Shown piece by piece: positions 1 to 7,542 of a stretch of 64,000 bases of DNA. Where the stretch lies: the NCBI RefSeq assembly GCF_000745265.1, contig NZ_JQNN01000001.1:1860001-1924000 (forward strand), read 5' to 3'. Both the position numbers and the translations under genes were made by a program. The DNA comes from Massilia sp. 9096 (GTDB lineage: Bacteria > Pseudomonadota > Gammaproteobacteria > Burkholderiales > Burkholderiaceae_D). The notes under the pieces were generated by a model. The model ran no database searches. It was not told the DNA's origin and saw only the letters and a list, made by a program, of their open reading frames with translations. The stretch's first letter is position 1. Every line of letters starts with the position of its first letter.

Positions 1-462
1 ATCGCACGGCGCTTCGCGGAAGACTGCCGCAAGCTGGGTATCATGATCCACGGCACCTTCATCCTCGGCCTGCCGGGCGAAACGCAGGAGACCATCGCCA
101 AGTCGATCGAGTTCGCCAAGGAGATCAATCCGCACACGATCCAGGTCTCGCTGGCTGCGCCCTACCCCGGCACCCGGCTGTACGACCAGGCGATCGAGAA
201 CGAGTGGATCCCGCCCAACAAGACGATCAACCTGGTCAGCGAGAGCGGCGTGCAGCTGGCCGCGCTGAACTACCCGCACCTGTCGAGCGAGGAGATGTTC
301 CACGGCGTCGAGCGCTTCTACCGCAGCTTCTACTTCCGTCCTTCCAAGATCTGGGAGATCGTGCGCGAGATGATGAAGAGCTGGGACATGACCAAGCGCC
401 GCCTGCGCGAAGGCGTCGAGTTCTTCCGCTTCCTGCGCGCGCACGGCGCCGAGCAGGCGTGA
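1..462 (+). CDS. hpnJ: Hopanoid biosynthesis radical SAM protein HpnJ (C-terminal part)
   Basis: The reading frame is open from the first base, so this is the 3' end of a gene that starts outside the window; about 153 residues are visible. The segment GTFILGLPGETQETI followed by the Y-P-G-T-RLYDQA block is the usual C-terminal half of a B12-binding/radical SAM barrel. The N-terminal CxxxCxxC cluster motif is outside the window. HpnJ belongs to the side-chain (bacteriohopanetetrol cyclitol ether) modification steps. The name rests mainly on context, because hpnK, hpnL, hpnM and hpnN follow. Its TGA overlaps the GTG start of hpnK by four bases, so the two are probably translationally coupled. 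Confidence 0.82.
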   Translation: MARRFAEDCRKLGIMIHGTFILGLPGETQETIAKSIEFAKEINPHTIQVSLAAPYPGTRLYDQAIENEWIPPNKTINLVSESGVQLAALNYPHLSSEEMFHGVERFYRSFYFRPSKIWEIVREMMKSWDMTKRRLREGVEFFRFLRAHGAEQA

Positions 463-1289
463 CGGGTCCGGGACTGATCGTCACCGCCGACGACTTCGGC
501 CTGCACGAAAGCGTCAACGCGGCGGTCGAGCGCGCCCACCGCGAAGGCATCCTGTCGGCCACCAGCCTGATGGTCGGCAGTCCCGCCGCGCAGGACGCCG
601 CCGCCCGCGCGCGCGCCTGCCCCAGCCTGCGCGTCGGGCTGCACCTGGTGCTGGCCGACGGGGCGCCGACCCTGCCGCCGGAGCGGATTGCGGCCCTGGT
701 CGACGCTTCCGGACGCTTCGGCTCCAACATGGCGCGCGACGGCGTGCGCTTCTTCTTCCTGCCGCACGTGCGGCGCCAGCTGGCCATGGAGATCCGCGCC
801 CAGTTCGAGGCCTTCGCCGCCACCGGCCTGCCGCTGGACCACGTCAACGCCCACAAGCATTTCCATCTGCACCCGACCGTGCTGTCGCTGTTGCTGTCGA
901 TCGGGCGCGAATTCGGCCTGCGCGCGGTGCGCCTGCCGATGGAATCGACCGTCCCCGCCTGGCTGCGCCCGTGGATGCTGCTGCTGCGCGCGCGCCTGCG
1001 CGCCGCCGGCGTGGCCCACAACGATTACATCGTCGGCCTGCAGCTGTCCGGCCGCTTCGACGAGGACGCGCTGCTCGCTGCGCTGCAGGGCCTGCCTCCG
1101 CATGGCGTCGGCGAACTGTACCTGCACCCGGCGCTCGAATCGGGCGCCGCGATCGCGCCGTCGATGATGGGTTACCGCCATCGTGATGAATTCGCGGCCC
1201 TGGTCTCGCCTCGCGTCGCGCACGCGTGCGAGCGCCTGCGCGCGCAGGGCTACCGCTTCGGCGGCTTTTCCGACCTGCTGGCCGCATGA
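459..1289 (+). CDS. hpnK: HpnK, YdjC/ChbG-like carbohydrate deacetylase family protein
   Basis: A 276-residue protein starting at GTG 459, which overlaps the hpnJ stop (GTGA). The N-terminus reads LIVTADDFGLHESVN, the metal-binding TADDFG motif of the YdjC deacetylase fold, and HVNAHKHFHLHP supplies the second metal-binding histidine cluster. The family removes acetyl groups from sugars; in hopanoid loci HpnK is placed in side-chain sugar modification, although its exact substrate is unproven. A longer frame extends upstream to 204, but it would run inside hpnJ, and only the part after 459 resembles the family. Confidence 0.85.
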   Translation: MTGPGLIVTADDFGLHESVNAAVERAHREGILSATSLMVGSPAAQDAAARARACPSLRVGLHLVLADGAPTLPPERIAALVDASGRFGSNMARDGVRFFFLPHVRRQLAMEIRAQFEAFAATGLPLDHVNAHKHFHLHPTVLSLLLSIGREFGLRAVRLPMESTVPAWLRPWMLLLRARLRAAGVAHNDYIVGLQLSGRFDEDALLAALQGLPPHGVGELYLHPALESGAAIAPSMMGYRHRDEFAALVSPRVAHACERLRAQGYRFGGFSDLLAA

Positions 1290-1327
1290 ACACACGAGAA
1301 TGAAAGCACGACGATGAAAGCGTCACG

Positions 1328-2371
1328 ATGAAACGCCTGACGATCCTGGGCGTGATCGCCGGCCTGGCGCTGCTGGTCGCACTGGTCCTCTGGCAGGGCT
1401 GGCGCGACGTGCTGCGCGTGTTCGAGCACGCCGGCTGGCCGCTGCTGCTGCTGGTCCCGGCGCGCATCGTCACGCTGGCGATGGACACCTGGGCCTGGCG
1501 CATTTTGCTGGAACCGCTGCTGCAACCCCGGCCTGCGTCGACGCCGTCGACACCCGCGCGCGCCGGCCTCGGTTTCCTGCTGTGGGTGGCGCTGGTGCGC
1601 GAAGCCGTCAATCGCCTGCTGCCCGCGGCCGGCATCGGCGGCGAAGTGGCCGGCGTGCGCCTGGCGCGCACGCGCATTCCCGACACCGCCGGCGTCACCG
1701 CCAGCGTGATCGTCGAGGTGCTGTTGACGATCGGCGTGCTCTACCTGTTCTGCGGGCTGGGCGTGGTGCTGATGGCGCGCATCGCCGGCGGCGCCGACCA
1801 GGTCTGGGTGATCGCCGCCAGCCTGCTGTTGTCGCTGCCGCTGCCGGCCCTGGCGTGGTGGCTGCTGCGCGGCGGCCAGGCGTTCCAGCGCCTCGAGCGC
1901 TTCGCGCTGCGCGCGTTCGGCGAGAAGACGCTGGCGGCGCTGTCGATCGACGGATCGATGCAGGGCGCGGCGCTCGACAGCGCCATCGGCACCCTCATGA
2001 AGCAGCGCGCGCGCCTGCTGCGTGCGCTGGCCTGGCAACTGCTGTCCTACTTACTCGGCAGCTTCGAGACCTGGTACGCGCTGCGCCTGCTCGGCCATCC
2101 GGTCGATGCCGGGACGGCGGTGGCCATCGAAGCGCTCAGCCAGGCGGTGCGCCACGCCGGCTTCATGGTGCCGGCCGGCCTGGGCGTGCAGGAAGCGGCG
2201 GTGCTGCTGTTCGGGATGCTGGCCGGCGTGGGCGGCGAAGTCGCGCTGTCGCTGGCCCTGGTCAAGCGCATGCGCGAGATCGTGCTCGGCATCCCGGCCC
2301 TGCTGTCGTGGCAATGGTTCGAGGCGCGCGCGTGGCGCCGCGAACGGGCCGCCAGCGCGCAGCGCGTCTAG
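1328..2371 (+). CDS. hpnL: HpnL, integral membrane protein of the lysylphosphatidylglycerol synthase TM family
   Basis: A 347-residue polytopic protein with about eight hydrophobic segments, beginning with a Leu/Val-rich segment after MKRLTILG. The block AVRHAGFMVPAGLGVQEAA is the conserved G-x-QE signature of the UPF0104/LPG-synthase-like flippase family. In hopanoid clusters this family is annotated HpnL; its role (side-chain precursor handling or flipping) is inferred. An ATG at 1314 opens only a five-codon frame, so 1328 is the start. It lies 38 bases after hpnK on the same strand and is probably the last gene of the hpnJKL transcript, because hpnM next door is on the other strand. Confidence 0.8.
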   Translation: MKRLTILGVIAGLALLVALVLWQGWRDVLRVFEHAGWPLLLLVPARIVTLAMDTWAWRILLEPLLQPRPASTPSTPARAGLGFLLWVALVREAVNRLLPAAGIGGEVAGVRLARTRIPDTAGVTASVIVEVLLTIGVLYLFCGLGVVLMARIAGGADQVWVIAASLLLSLPLPALAWWLLRGGQAFQRLERFALRAFGEKTLAALSIDGSMQGAALDSAIGTLMKQRARLLRALAWQLLSYLLGSFETWYALRLLGHPVDAGTAVAIEALSQAVRHAGFMVPAGLGVQEAAVLLFGMLAGVGGEVALSLALVKRMREIVLGIPALLSWQWFEARAWRRERAASAQRV

Positions 2372-2395
2372 CGCAGCAGGCTGCCGCGCACGGCG

Positions 2396-3049
2396 TCACG
2401 GCGCCGCGTTGTGCGCCGCCAGGTACTTGATCAAGCCGTCGACGCCGCCGGAGGCCAGCTGGGCCGCGAACTGGCGGCGGTACACCTGGATCATCCAGGC
2501 GCCCATCATGTTGATGTCGTAGATGCGCCAGCCGGCCGCGCTCTTGCGCAGGCGGTAGTCGATCGGCATCGTGTCGCCGTCGGTCACCACGCTGGTGCGC
2601 ACCACGGTGTCGGTGGCGTTTGCGGCAGGCGCGGCCGCGCCCGGGTATTTGAAGCTGGTGTTCTGCGCTTGCAGCTGGGTCAGCTGCAGCGCGTAGGTGC
2701 GCGCCAGCAGCGTCTGGAACTGCTTGAACAGGGCGTCGCGCTGGGCGGGCGTGGCCGAGGCCCAGGCGCTGCCGACCGCGTACTGCGTGGTCAGCCGGAA
2801 GTCGGTGGCAGGCAGGAAGTGCTGCTGCACCAGCTGGTAGGTGCGCTCGGGGTCGCCCGCGCGCGCACCGGCATCGCCCTTGATCGCGGCCATCACGCGA
2901 TCGATCGTGGACTTGACCAGCTGCTCCGGCGCGCGGCTGTCGGCCGTCGCGCCCTGGGCCTGCTGTGCCTGCTGAGCCTGAGCTGCGGGTGCGAGACCCG
3001 CGCCCATCGGCCCGAGCAAGCCCAGCGACAACAAGATCGGCAATTTCAT
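2396..3049 (-). CDS. hpnM: HpnM, MlaC/Ttg2D-like periplasmic lipid-binding protein
   Basis: A 217-residue protein with a Sec signal (MKLPILLSLGLLGPMGAG, then an AQA cleavage region) and a Gln/Ala-rich linker, followed by an MlaC-type domain (LVQQHFLPATDF, YALQLTQLQ, GAWMIQVYRRQFA). MlaC-like proteins carry lipids across the periplasm; in hopanoid loci HpnM is thought to work with the RND protein HpnN. The start at 3049 is chosen because GGAG lies eight bases upstream and the signal peptide follows directly; the frame extends 15 codons further upstream without such signals. It faces away from hpnN across a 203-bp divergent promoter region. Confidence 0.85.
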   Translation of the reverse strand: MKLPILLSLGLLGPMGAGLAPAAQAQQAQQAQGATADSRAPEQLVKSTIDRVMAAIKGDAGARAGDPERTYQLVQQHFLPATDFRLTTQYAVGSAWASATPAQRDALFKQFQTLLARTYALQLTQLQAQNTSFKYPGAAAPAANATDTVVRTSVVTDGDTMPIDYRLRKSAAGWRIYDINMMGAWMIQVYRRQFAAQLASGGVDGLIKYLAAHNAAP

Positions 3050-3252
3050 CGTAGACTCTCCGGATTGGCAGCCCGACAAGGCGCGGGTGCCCACAGTGTA
3101 GCCGAAAGCACGGCGACGGCGGCGTTTGCGCCTGCGCTCGCCCGCACCCGTGTCGGCACGCGCCGTGGAACCGGCCTATCGTGCGGTGCCGCATGGCGTT
3201 CTCGGTTCTAATGTCTTATCTCTTTGTTATTAACCGATTTGCGCTTCATCGC

Positions 3253-5892
3253 ATGCTGACCAAGCTGATCGCCCGCATCGTCGACCTTTCCGCACGCCAC
3301 GCTTGGACGGTCGTGGCCGCCTTCGTCCTTCTGGTGGCGGCCGCCTGCGTCTACGTCGCCAACCATTTCGCCATCACCACCGACGTCGGGCGCCTGATGG
3401 ACCCCGGCGCGGCCTGGGCCAAGCGCGATGCGGCGATCGCCAAAGCCTTTCCGGAACGCGGCGACACCACGCTGGCCGTGGTGCGCGCCCCCGCGCCCGA
3501 GCTGGCGGCTGCGGCGGCGCGCGAACTGGCCGCGGCGCTGGAGCGCCAGCCGGCCCGCTTCCGTTCGGTCAGCCTGGGCGAAGGCGCCGAGTTCTTTCGC
3601 CGCAACGGTCTGCTCTACCTGGAACCAAAGCAATTGGCCGACATGACGGATGGCCTGCGCGACGCCCGGCCGCTGCTCAACGCCCTGGCCCACGATCCGT
3701 CGCTGCGCGGTCTGGCGAACCTGCTGTCGGTCTCGCTCGGCACGCCGCTGCAGACCGGCCAGCTCACGCTCGGCGGCATGGCCCCGCTGCTCGGGCGCAG
3801 CGCCGACGCGGTCGAAGGCGTGCTGGCCAACCGCCCCGCCGCGCTGTCCTGGCAGACCGTGATGGACGCCAGCCCCCCGGCGCAGTCGTTCGCCCTGGTC
3901 GAAGTCCGGCCGGTGCTCGACTTCAACGACCTGATGCCGGGCGCCGCCGCGGCCGATACGATCCGCGCCAGCGCGCGCGATCTGCGCCTGGCCGAGCGCT
4001 ACGGCGCCAGCGTCGCGCTGACCGGGCCGATTCCCCTGTCCGACGACGAATTCGCCTCGCTGCAGGAAGGCTCGGCGTTCTCCGGCATCCTGGCGCTGGC
4101 GCTGGTGACGGCGCTGCTGTGGTACGCGCTACGCTCGGGCAAAATGATCGTCGCCGTGGCCTTGACGATGGCCGGCGGGCTGGCGCTGACCGCGGCGCTG
4201 GGTGTCTTGATGGTCGGCGCACTGAACCTGATCTCGATCGCGTTCGCGATCCTGTTCGTCGGCATCGGCATCGACTTCGGCATCCAGTTCGGCGTGCGCT
4301 TTCGCGAGCTGCACCACGCACAGACGACGCCGGCCGAGGCGCTGCACGCGGCCGGCCGCGCGATCGCCCTGCCGCTGACGCTGGCGGCAGTGGCCACCAC
4401 CTTCGGCTTCTTCGCTTTCCTGCCGACCGCCTACCGCGGCGTCGCCGAGCTCGGGCTGATCGCCGGGGTCGGCATCCTGGTCGTGGCGCTGCCGTCCTGC
4501 CTGACCGTGCTGCCGGCGCTGATCCGCCTGTTCAACCCGCCGCCGAGCAAAGTCGCTCCCGGCTTTCCGCGCCTGGCCCCGCTCGACCGCGTGCTGCAGT
4601 CGCACCGCAAGCCGCTGCTGTTGGGCACGCTGGTGCTGGTCGCGGCCGGCCTGCCTTTGCTGCGCCACCTGAACTTCGACTTCAACCCGCTGCACCTGAA
4701 GGACCCGCGCAGCGAGTCGATGGTGGCCTTGACCGCGCTGTCGCGCAGCACCGACATCGGCCTGGACAACATCCAGGTGCTGGCGCCGACGCTGGCCCAG
4801 GCCCAGGCCACAGCCGCGCGCATCGAGCGTCTGCCCGAGGTGGCGCGCGTGGTGACGCTGGCCAGCATGGTGCCGGTTGGGCAGCCGGAAAAACTGCAGC
4901 GCATCGGCGCGCTGGCGACGGTGCTGGCCCCGGTGCTGGCGCAACAGCCGCTGGCGCCGGCGACCGATGCCGCGCGCGTCGCGTCGCTGCGCGCGGCGGC
5001 GATCGCGCTGCGCAACGCCGCGCTCGATCATCCCGGCGCGGGCGCCGGCCAGGCCACGCGCCTGAGCCAGGCCCTGGGCAAGCTCGCGCGCGCGGACGCG
5101 CCCACGCGCGAGCGCGCCGAACGCGCGATCGCCCAACCGCTGCGCCTGGCCCTCGGCACGCTGGCCCTGGCGCTGCAGGCCGCGCCGGTGACGCTGGACA
5201 GCCTGCCGCCGGAGATCAAGCGCAACTGGATCGCCGCCGATGGCCGGGCCCTGGTCGACGTCACCCCGCGCCGCGCCGATGCCGCTGCCAAGGCGCACGG
5301 CAGCGCCAGCGGCGAGCGCATCGGCGAAGACACGCGCCTGCGCCAGTTCGCCCGCGCGGTGCAGTCGGTGGCGCCGCAAGCGGCCGGCGGCCCGATCTCG
5401 GTGATGGGCGCGGCCGACCTGATCGTCGACGCCTTCATCCAGGCCGCGCTGCTGGCCGTGGCCACGATCACGCTGCTGTTGTGGATCACCTTCCGCCGCT
5501 TCGGCGACGTGCTGCTGACGATGGTGCCGCTGCTGGTGTCGGGCCTGGTCACGCTGGAAGCCAGCGTGCTGCTCGGGATCTCGCTGAACTTCGCCAACAT
5601 CATCGCGCTGCCGCTGCTGCTCGGCGTCGGCGTCGCCTTCAAGATCTATTACGTGATGGCCTGGCGCAGCGGCGAAGCGGCCTTGCTCCAGCACGGGCTC
5701 ACCGAAGCCATCGTCGTCAGCGCCGCCACCACCGGCACGGCCTTCGGCAGCCTGTGGCTGTCGCACCACCCGGGCACGGCCAGCATGGGCGAACTGCTGG
5801 TGCTGTCGCTGGTCTGCACGCTGATCGGCGCCGTGTTCTTCCAACCCATCCTGCTGGGCCGCCCACGCACGGCGCCGCCCGCCTCCCATTGA
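3253..5892 (+). CDS. hpnN: HpnN, hopanoid-associated RND transporter
   Basis: An 879-residue RND-type protein. The first membrane helix (WTVVAAFVLLVAAACVYVA) is followed by a large periplasmic domain (about 45-275), a helix bundle containing the family signature FVGIGIDFGIQFGVRF, a second periplasmic domain (about 480-730) and a second bundle (LLLGVGVAFKIYYVMAWRSG). This MMPL/SSD-like architecture matches HpnN, which is needed in other bacteria to move hopanoids to the outer membrane. ATG 3253 is preferred over an upstream ATG at 3181 because it leads straight into the amphipathic N-terminus typical of RND proteins. The downstream MlaA-like lipoprotein gene, 10 bases away, is probably co-transcribed. 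Confidence 0.9.
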   Translation: MLTKLIARIVDLSARHAWTVVAAFVLLVAAACVYVANHFAITTDVGRLMDPGAAWAKRDAAIAKAFPERGDTTLAVVRAPAPELAAAAARELAAALERQPARFRSVSLGEGAEFFRRNGLLYLEPKQLADMTDGLRDARPLLNALAHDPSLRGLANLLSVSLGTPLQTGQLTLGGMAPLLGRSADAVEGVLANRPAALSWQTVMDASPPAQSFALVEVRPVLDFNDLMPGAAAADTIRASARDLRLAERYGASVALTGPIPLSDDEFASLQEGSAFSGILALALVTALLWYALRSGKMIVAVALTMAGGLALTAALGVLMVGALNLISIAFAILFVGIGIDFGIQFGVRFRELHHAQTTPAEALHAAGRAIALPLTLAAVATTFGFFAFLPTAYRGVAELGLIAGVGILVVALPSCLTVLPALIRLFNPPPSKVAPGFPRLAPLDRVLQSHRKPLLLGTLVLVAAGLPLLRHLNFDFNPLHLKDPRSESMVALTALSRSTDIGLDNIQVLAPTLAQAQATAARIERLPEVARVVTLASMVPVGQPEKLQRIGALATVLAPVLAQQPLAPATDAARVASLRAAAIALRNAALDHPGAGAGQATRLSQALGKLARADAPTRERAERAIAQPLRLALGTLALALQAAPVTLDSLPPEIKRNWIAADGRALVDVTPRRADAAAKAHGSASGERIGEDTRLRQFARAVQSVAPQAAGGPISVMGAADLIVDAFIQAALLAVATITLLLWITFRRFGDVLLTMVPLLVSGLVTLEASVLLGISLNFANIIALPLLLGVGVAFKIYYVMAWRSGEAALLQHGLTEAIVVSAATTGTAFGSLWLSHHPGTASMGELLVLSLVCTLIGAVFFQPILLGRPRTAPPASH

Positions 5893-5902
5893 AACCACAA
5901 CC

Positions 5903-6757
5903 ATGACTGGACACCGCATGCAAGCCACACCACGCACCCTGCCGCCGGCCGGCCGCCTGCTCGCGGCCGCCGCCATCGCCGCCGCCGTCGCCCCGCTGAG
6001 CGGCTGCGCCACCGGACCGGAGCGCAACCCGGCCGACCCGCTCGAGCCGCTCAACCGCGCCACCTGGCGCTTCAACGACGCACTCGACCGCACCGTCGCC
6101 AAGCCGGTCGCACGCGGCTACAACAAGGTCGTGCCCTCGCCGATCCGCACCGGCGTCTCGAACTTCTTCTCTAACCTGGGCGACGTGACGGTCGCGTTCA
6201 ACGATTTCGCCCAGGGGCGCTTCAAGGACGGCATGTCGGACGTGACCCGTTTCGCGGTCAACAGCACCTTCGGCGTGCTGGGCCTGTTCGACGTCGCGGG
6301 CAAGAGCGGCATCCAGAAACACGACCAGGACTTCGGCCTGACGCTGGGCCACTACGGCGTGCCGACCGGCCCCTACCTGGTGCTGCCGCTGTTCGGGCCG
6401 AGCACCTTCCGCGACGCCGCCGGCACCGGCGTCGACCAGTACATCGCACCGGCCAACCAGATGGACCCGGCCTGGCGCAACAGCCTTTGGGGCGTGAACT
6501 TCGTCAGCGCGCGCGCCCGCTACCTCGACGCCACCAACCTGCTCGAGCAGGCGGCGCTGGACAAATACCTGTTCGTGCGCGACGCCTGGCTGGCGCAGCG
6601 CCAGTCGAAACTCGACGAAGGCAAACAGCAGGATCTGCCGGATTACGATGCGGACCAGGGCGGCGGCTCGGGTGGCGCCTCCGGCGGCGGCGGCGGTGCG
6701 GGATCGGGTGCGAACGCCGGCGCGGGTCAGAGCGCACCGAACGCGCAAGGGAAATAA
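5903..6757 (+). CDS. MlaA/VacJ-family outer-membrane lipoprotein with Gly-rich tail
   Basis: A 284-residue lipoprotein. The signal peptide ends in the lipobox LSGC (Cys about residue 35), and DPLEPLNRATWRFNDALDR is the VacJ/MlaA signature. The MlaA domain covers about residues 40-240 and is followed by a tail of Gly, Ser and Ala. MlaA forms a lipid channel in the inner leaflet of the outer membrane and passes lipids to MlaC. Lying beside hpnM (MlaC-like) and hpnN (RND), it may form the outer-membrane end of a hopanoid route; that role is inferred. No strong Shine-Dalgarno is visible before 5903, and ATG 5918 is an alternative start. Confidence 0.85.
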   Translation: MTGHRMQATPRTLPPAGRLLAAAAIAAAVAPLSGCATGPERNPADPLEPLNRATWRFNDALDRTVAKPVARGYNKVVPSPIRTGVSNFFSNLGDVTVAFNDFAQGRFKDGMSDVTRFAVNSTFGVLGLFDVAGKSGIQKHDQDFGLTLGHYGVPTGPYLVLPLFGPSTFRDAAGTGVDQYIAPANQMDPAWRNSLWGVNFVSARARYLDATNLLEQAALDKYLFVRDAWLAQRQSKLDEGKQQDLPDYDADQGGGSGGASGGGGGAGSGANAGAGQSAPNAQGK

Positions 6758-6769
6758 GCCGGCGCCGAT

Positions 6770-6807
6770 CGCCGTGGCTGCGCCGCGCCGCGCCGCGCGC
6801 CACGGCG
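6770..6807. terminator. Inverted repeat between convergent genes
   Basis: CGCCGTGGC at 6770-6778 pairs perfectly with GCCACGGCG at 6799-6807 around a GC-only loop. It lies between the convergent mlaA-like gene and hpnG, where a shared terminator is expected. No T-tract follows on either strand, so it may only slow polymerase or protect 3' ends. Confidence 0.35.
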
Positions 6808-6822
6808 GGGTCGATCAACGCA

Positions 6823-7542
6823 TCACCGGTCAGGCGGCGCCAGTGCCCCTTCGGCCAGCGCCCGCACGCGGCGCAGCGCCCGGCGCGCGTGCCAGGCATC
6901 GAGGGCCAGCGCGATCAGGGGAACGATCTCGCCCGGCGAGCGCGCCAGCGCGCGCAGCAGCGCCGCCAGGTCGGTGCCGCCGTCCTCGCGCATCGCGGCC
7001 ACGGCGGCATCCGGCAGGCTGCGCCAGGCTGGATCGAGCACGACCCGCAGCGCCGCGAACGGCAAGCGGTGACGCTGCGCGGCCCGGGCCGCCGCATGCG
7101 ACTCCATGTCGACCGCGAGCGCGCCGCCGTCGCGCCACAGGCGCGCCTTGGCGTCGTGCTGGGCCAGCGGCGCGTCCAGGCCGGCCAGCCATCCCTGGCG
7201 CGCCGAGGGCAGACAGGCGGCGAGCGCCTGGGTCCACGCGGCGTCGGCGCCGACACGACCGGACGCGCCGATCACGCCAGAGCCGACGACGCAGTCGCCC
7301 GGCCGCAAGCCGGGATCGAGTCCGCCCGCACAGCCAAAACTGAGGATGCCGGAAAACGCGCGCGCGCCTTGCGGCTGCGCCGCCACCAGCGCGTCGAGCC
7401 CGGCCAGCACGCGCCGCGGCCCCGGCCCGAGCACGGTGGCCACGCCCGGTCCGGCGGCGATCGCCGCTTCGAAATCCAGGCCGCACACGACGATCACGCG
7501 CGGCTCGTCGACACGCGCCCGGTCGGCGCCGCGCGTGCTCAC
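6823..7542 (-). CDS. hpnG: HpnG, hopanoid nucleoside phosphorylase
   Basis: A 239-residue protein of the MTA/SAH nucleosidase-phosphorylase fold. Visible marks are VCGLDFEAAIA near the N-terminus, GCAGGLDPGLRPGDCVVGS, and the nucleoside-binding AVDMESHAAA. HpnG removes adenine from adenosylhopane to give a ribosylhopane in the C35 pathway. The GTG start at 7542 overlaps the stop of the cyclase gene by four bases, so both are probably translated from one transcript (hpnD, shc, hpnG order on the minus strand). The frame continues far upstream inside the cyclase gene, but only the part after 7542 is family-like. A second GTG ten codons later is an alternative start. Confidence 0.83.
   Translation of the reverse strand: MSTRGADRARVDEPRVIVVCGLDFEAAIAAGPGVATVLGPGPRRVLAGLDALVAAQPQGARAFSGILSFGCAGGLDPGLRPGDCVVGSGVIGASGRVGADAAWTQALAACLPSARQGWLAGLDAPLAQHDAKARLWRDGGALAVDMESHAAARAAQRHRLPFAALRVVLDPAWRSLPDAAVAAMREDGGTDLAALLRALARSPGEIVPLIALALDAWHARRALRRVRALAEGALAPPDR

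Noticed and set aside
4129..6102. Long minus-strand frame of 657 codons opposite hpnN and mlaA-like genes
   Set aside because: Gln/Arg/His-rich shadow of a GC-rich coding strand, without any family motif, ribosome site or sensible N-terminus.
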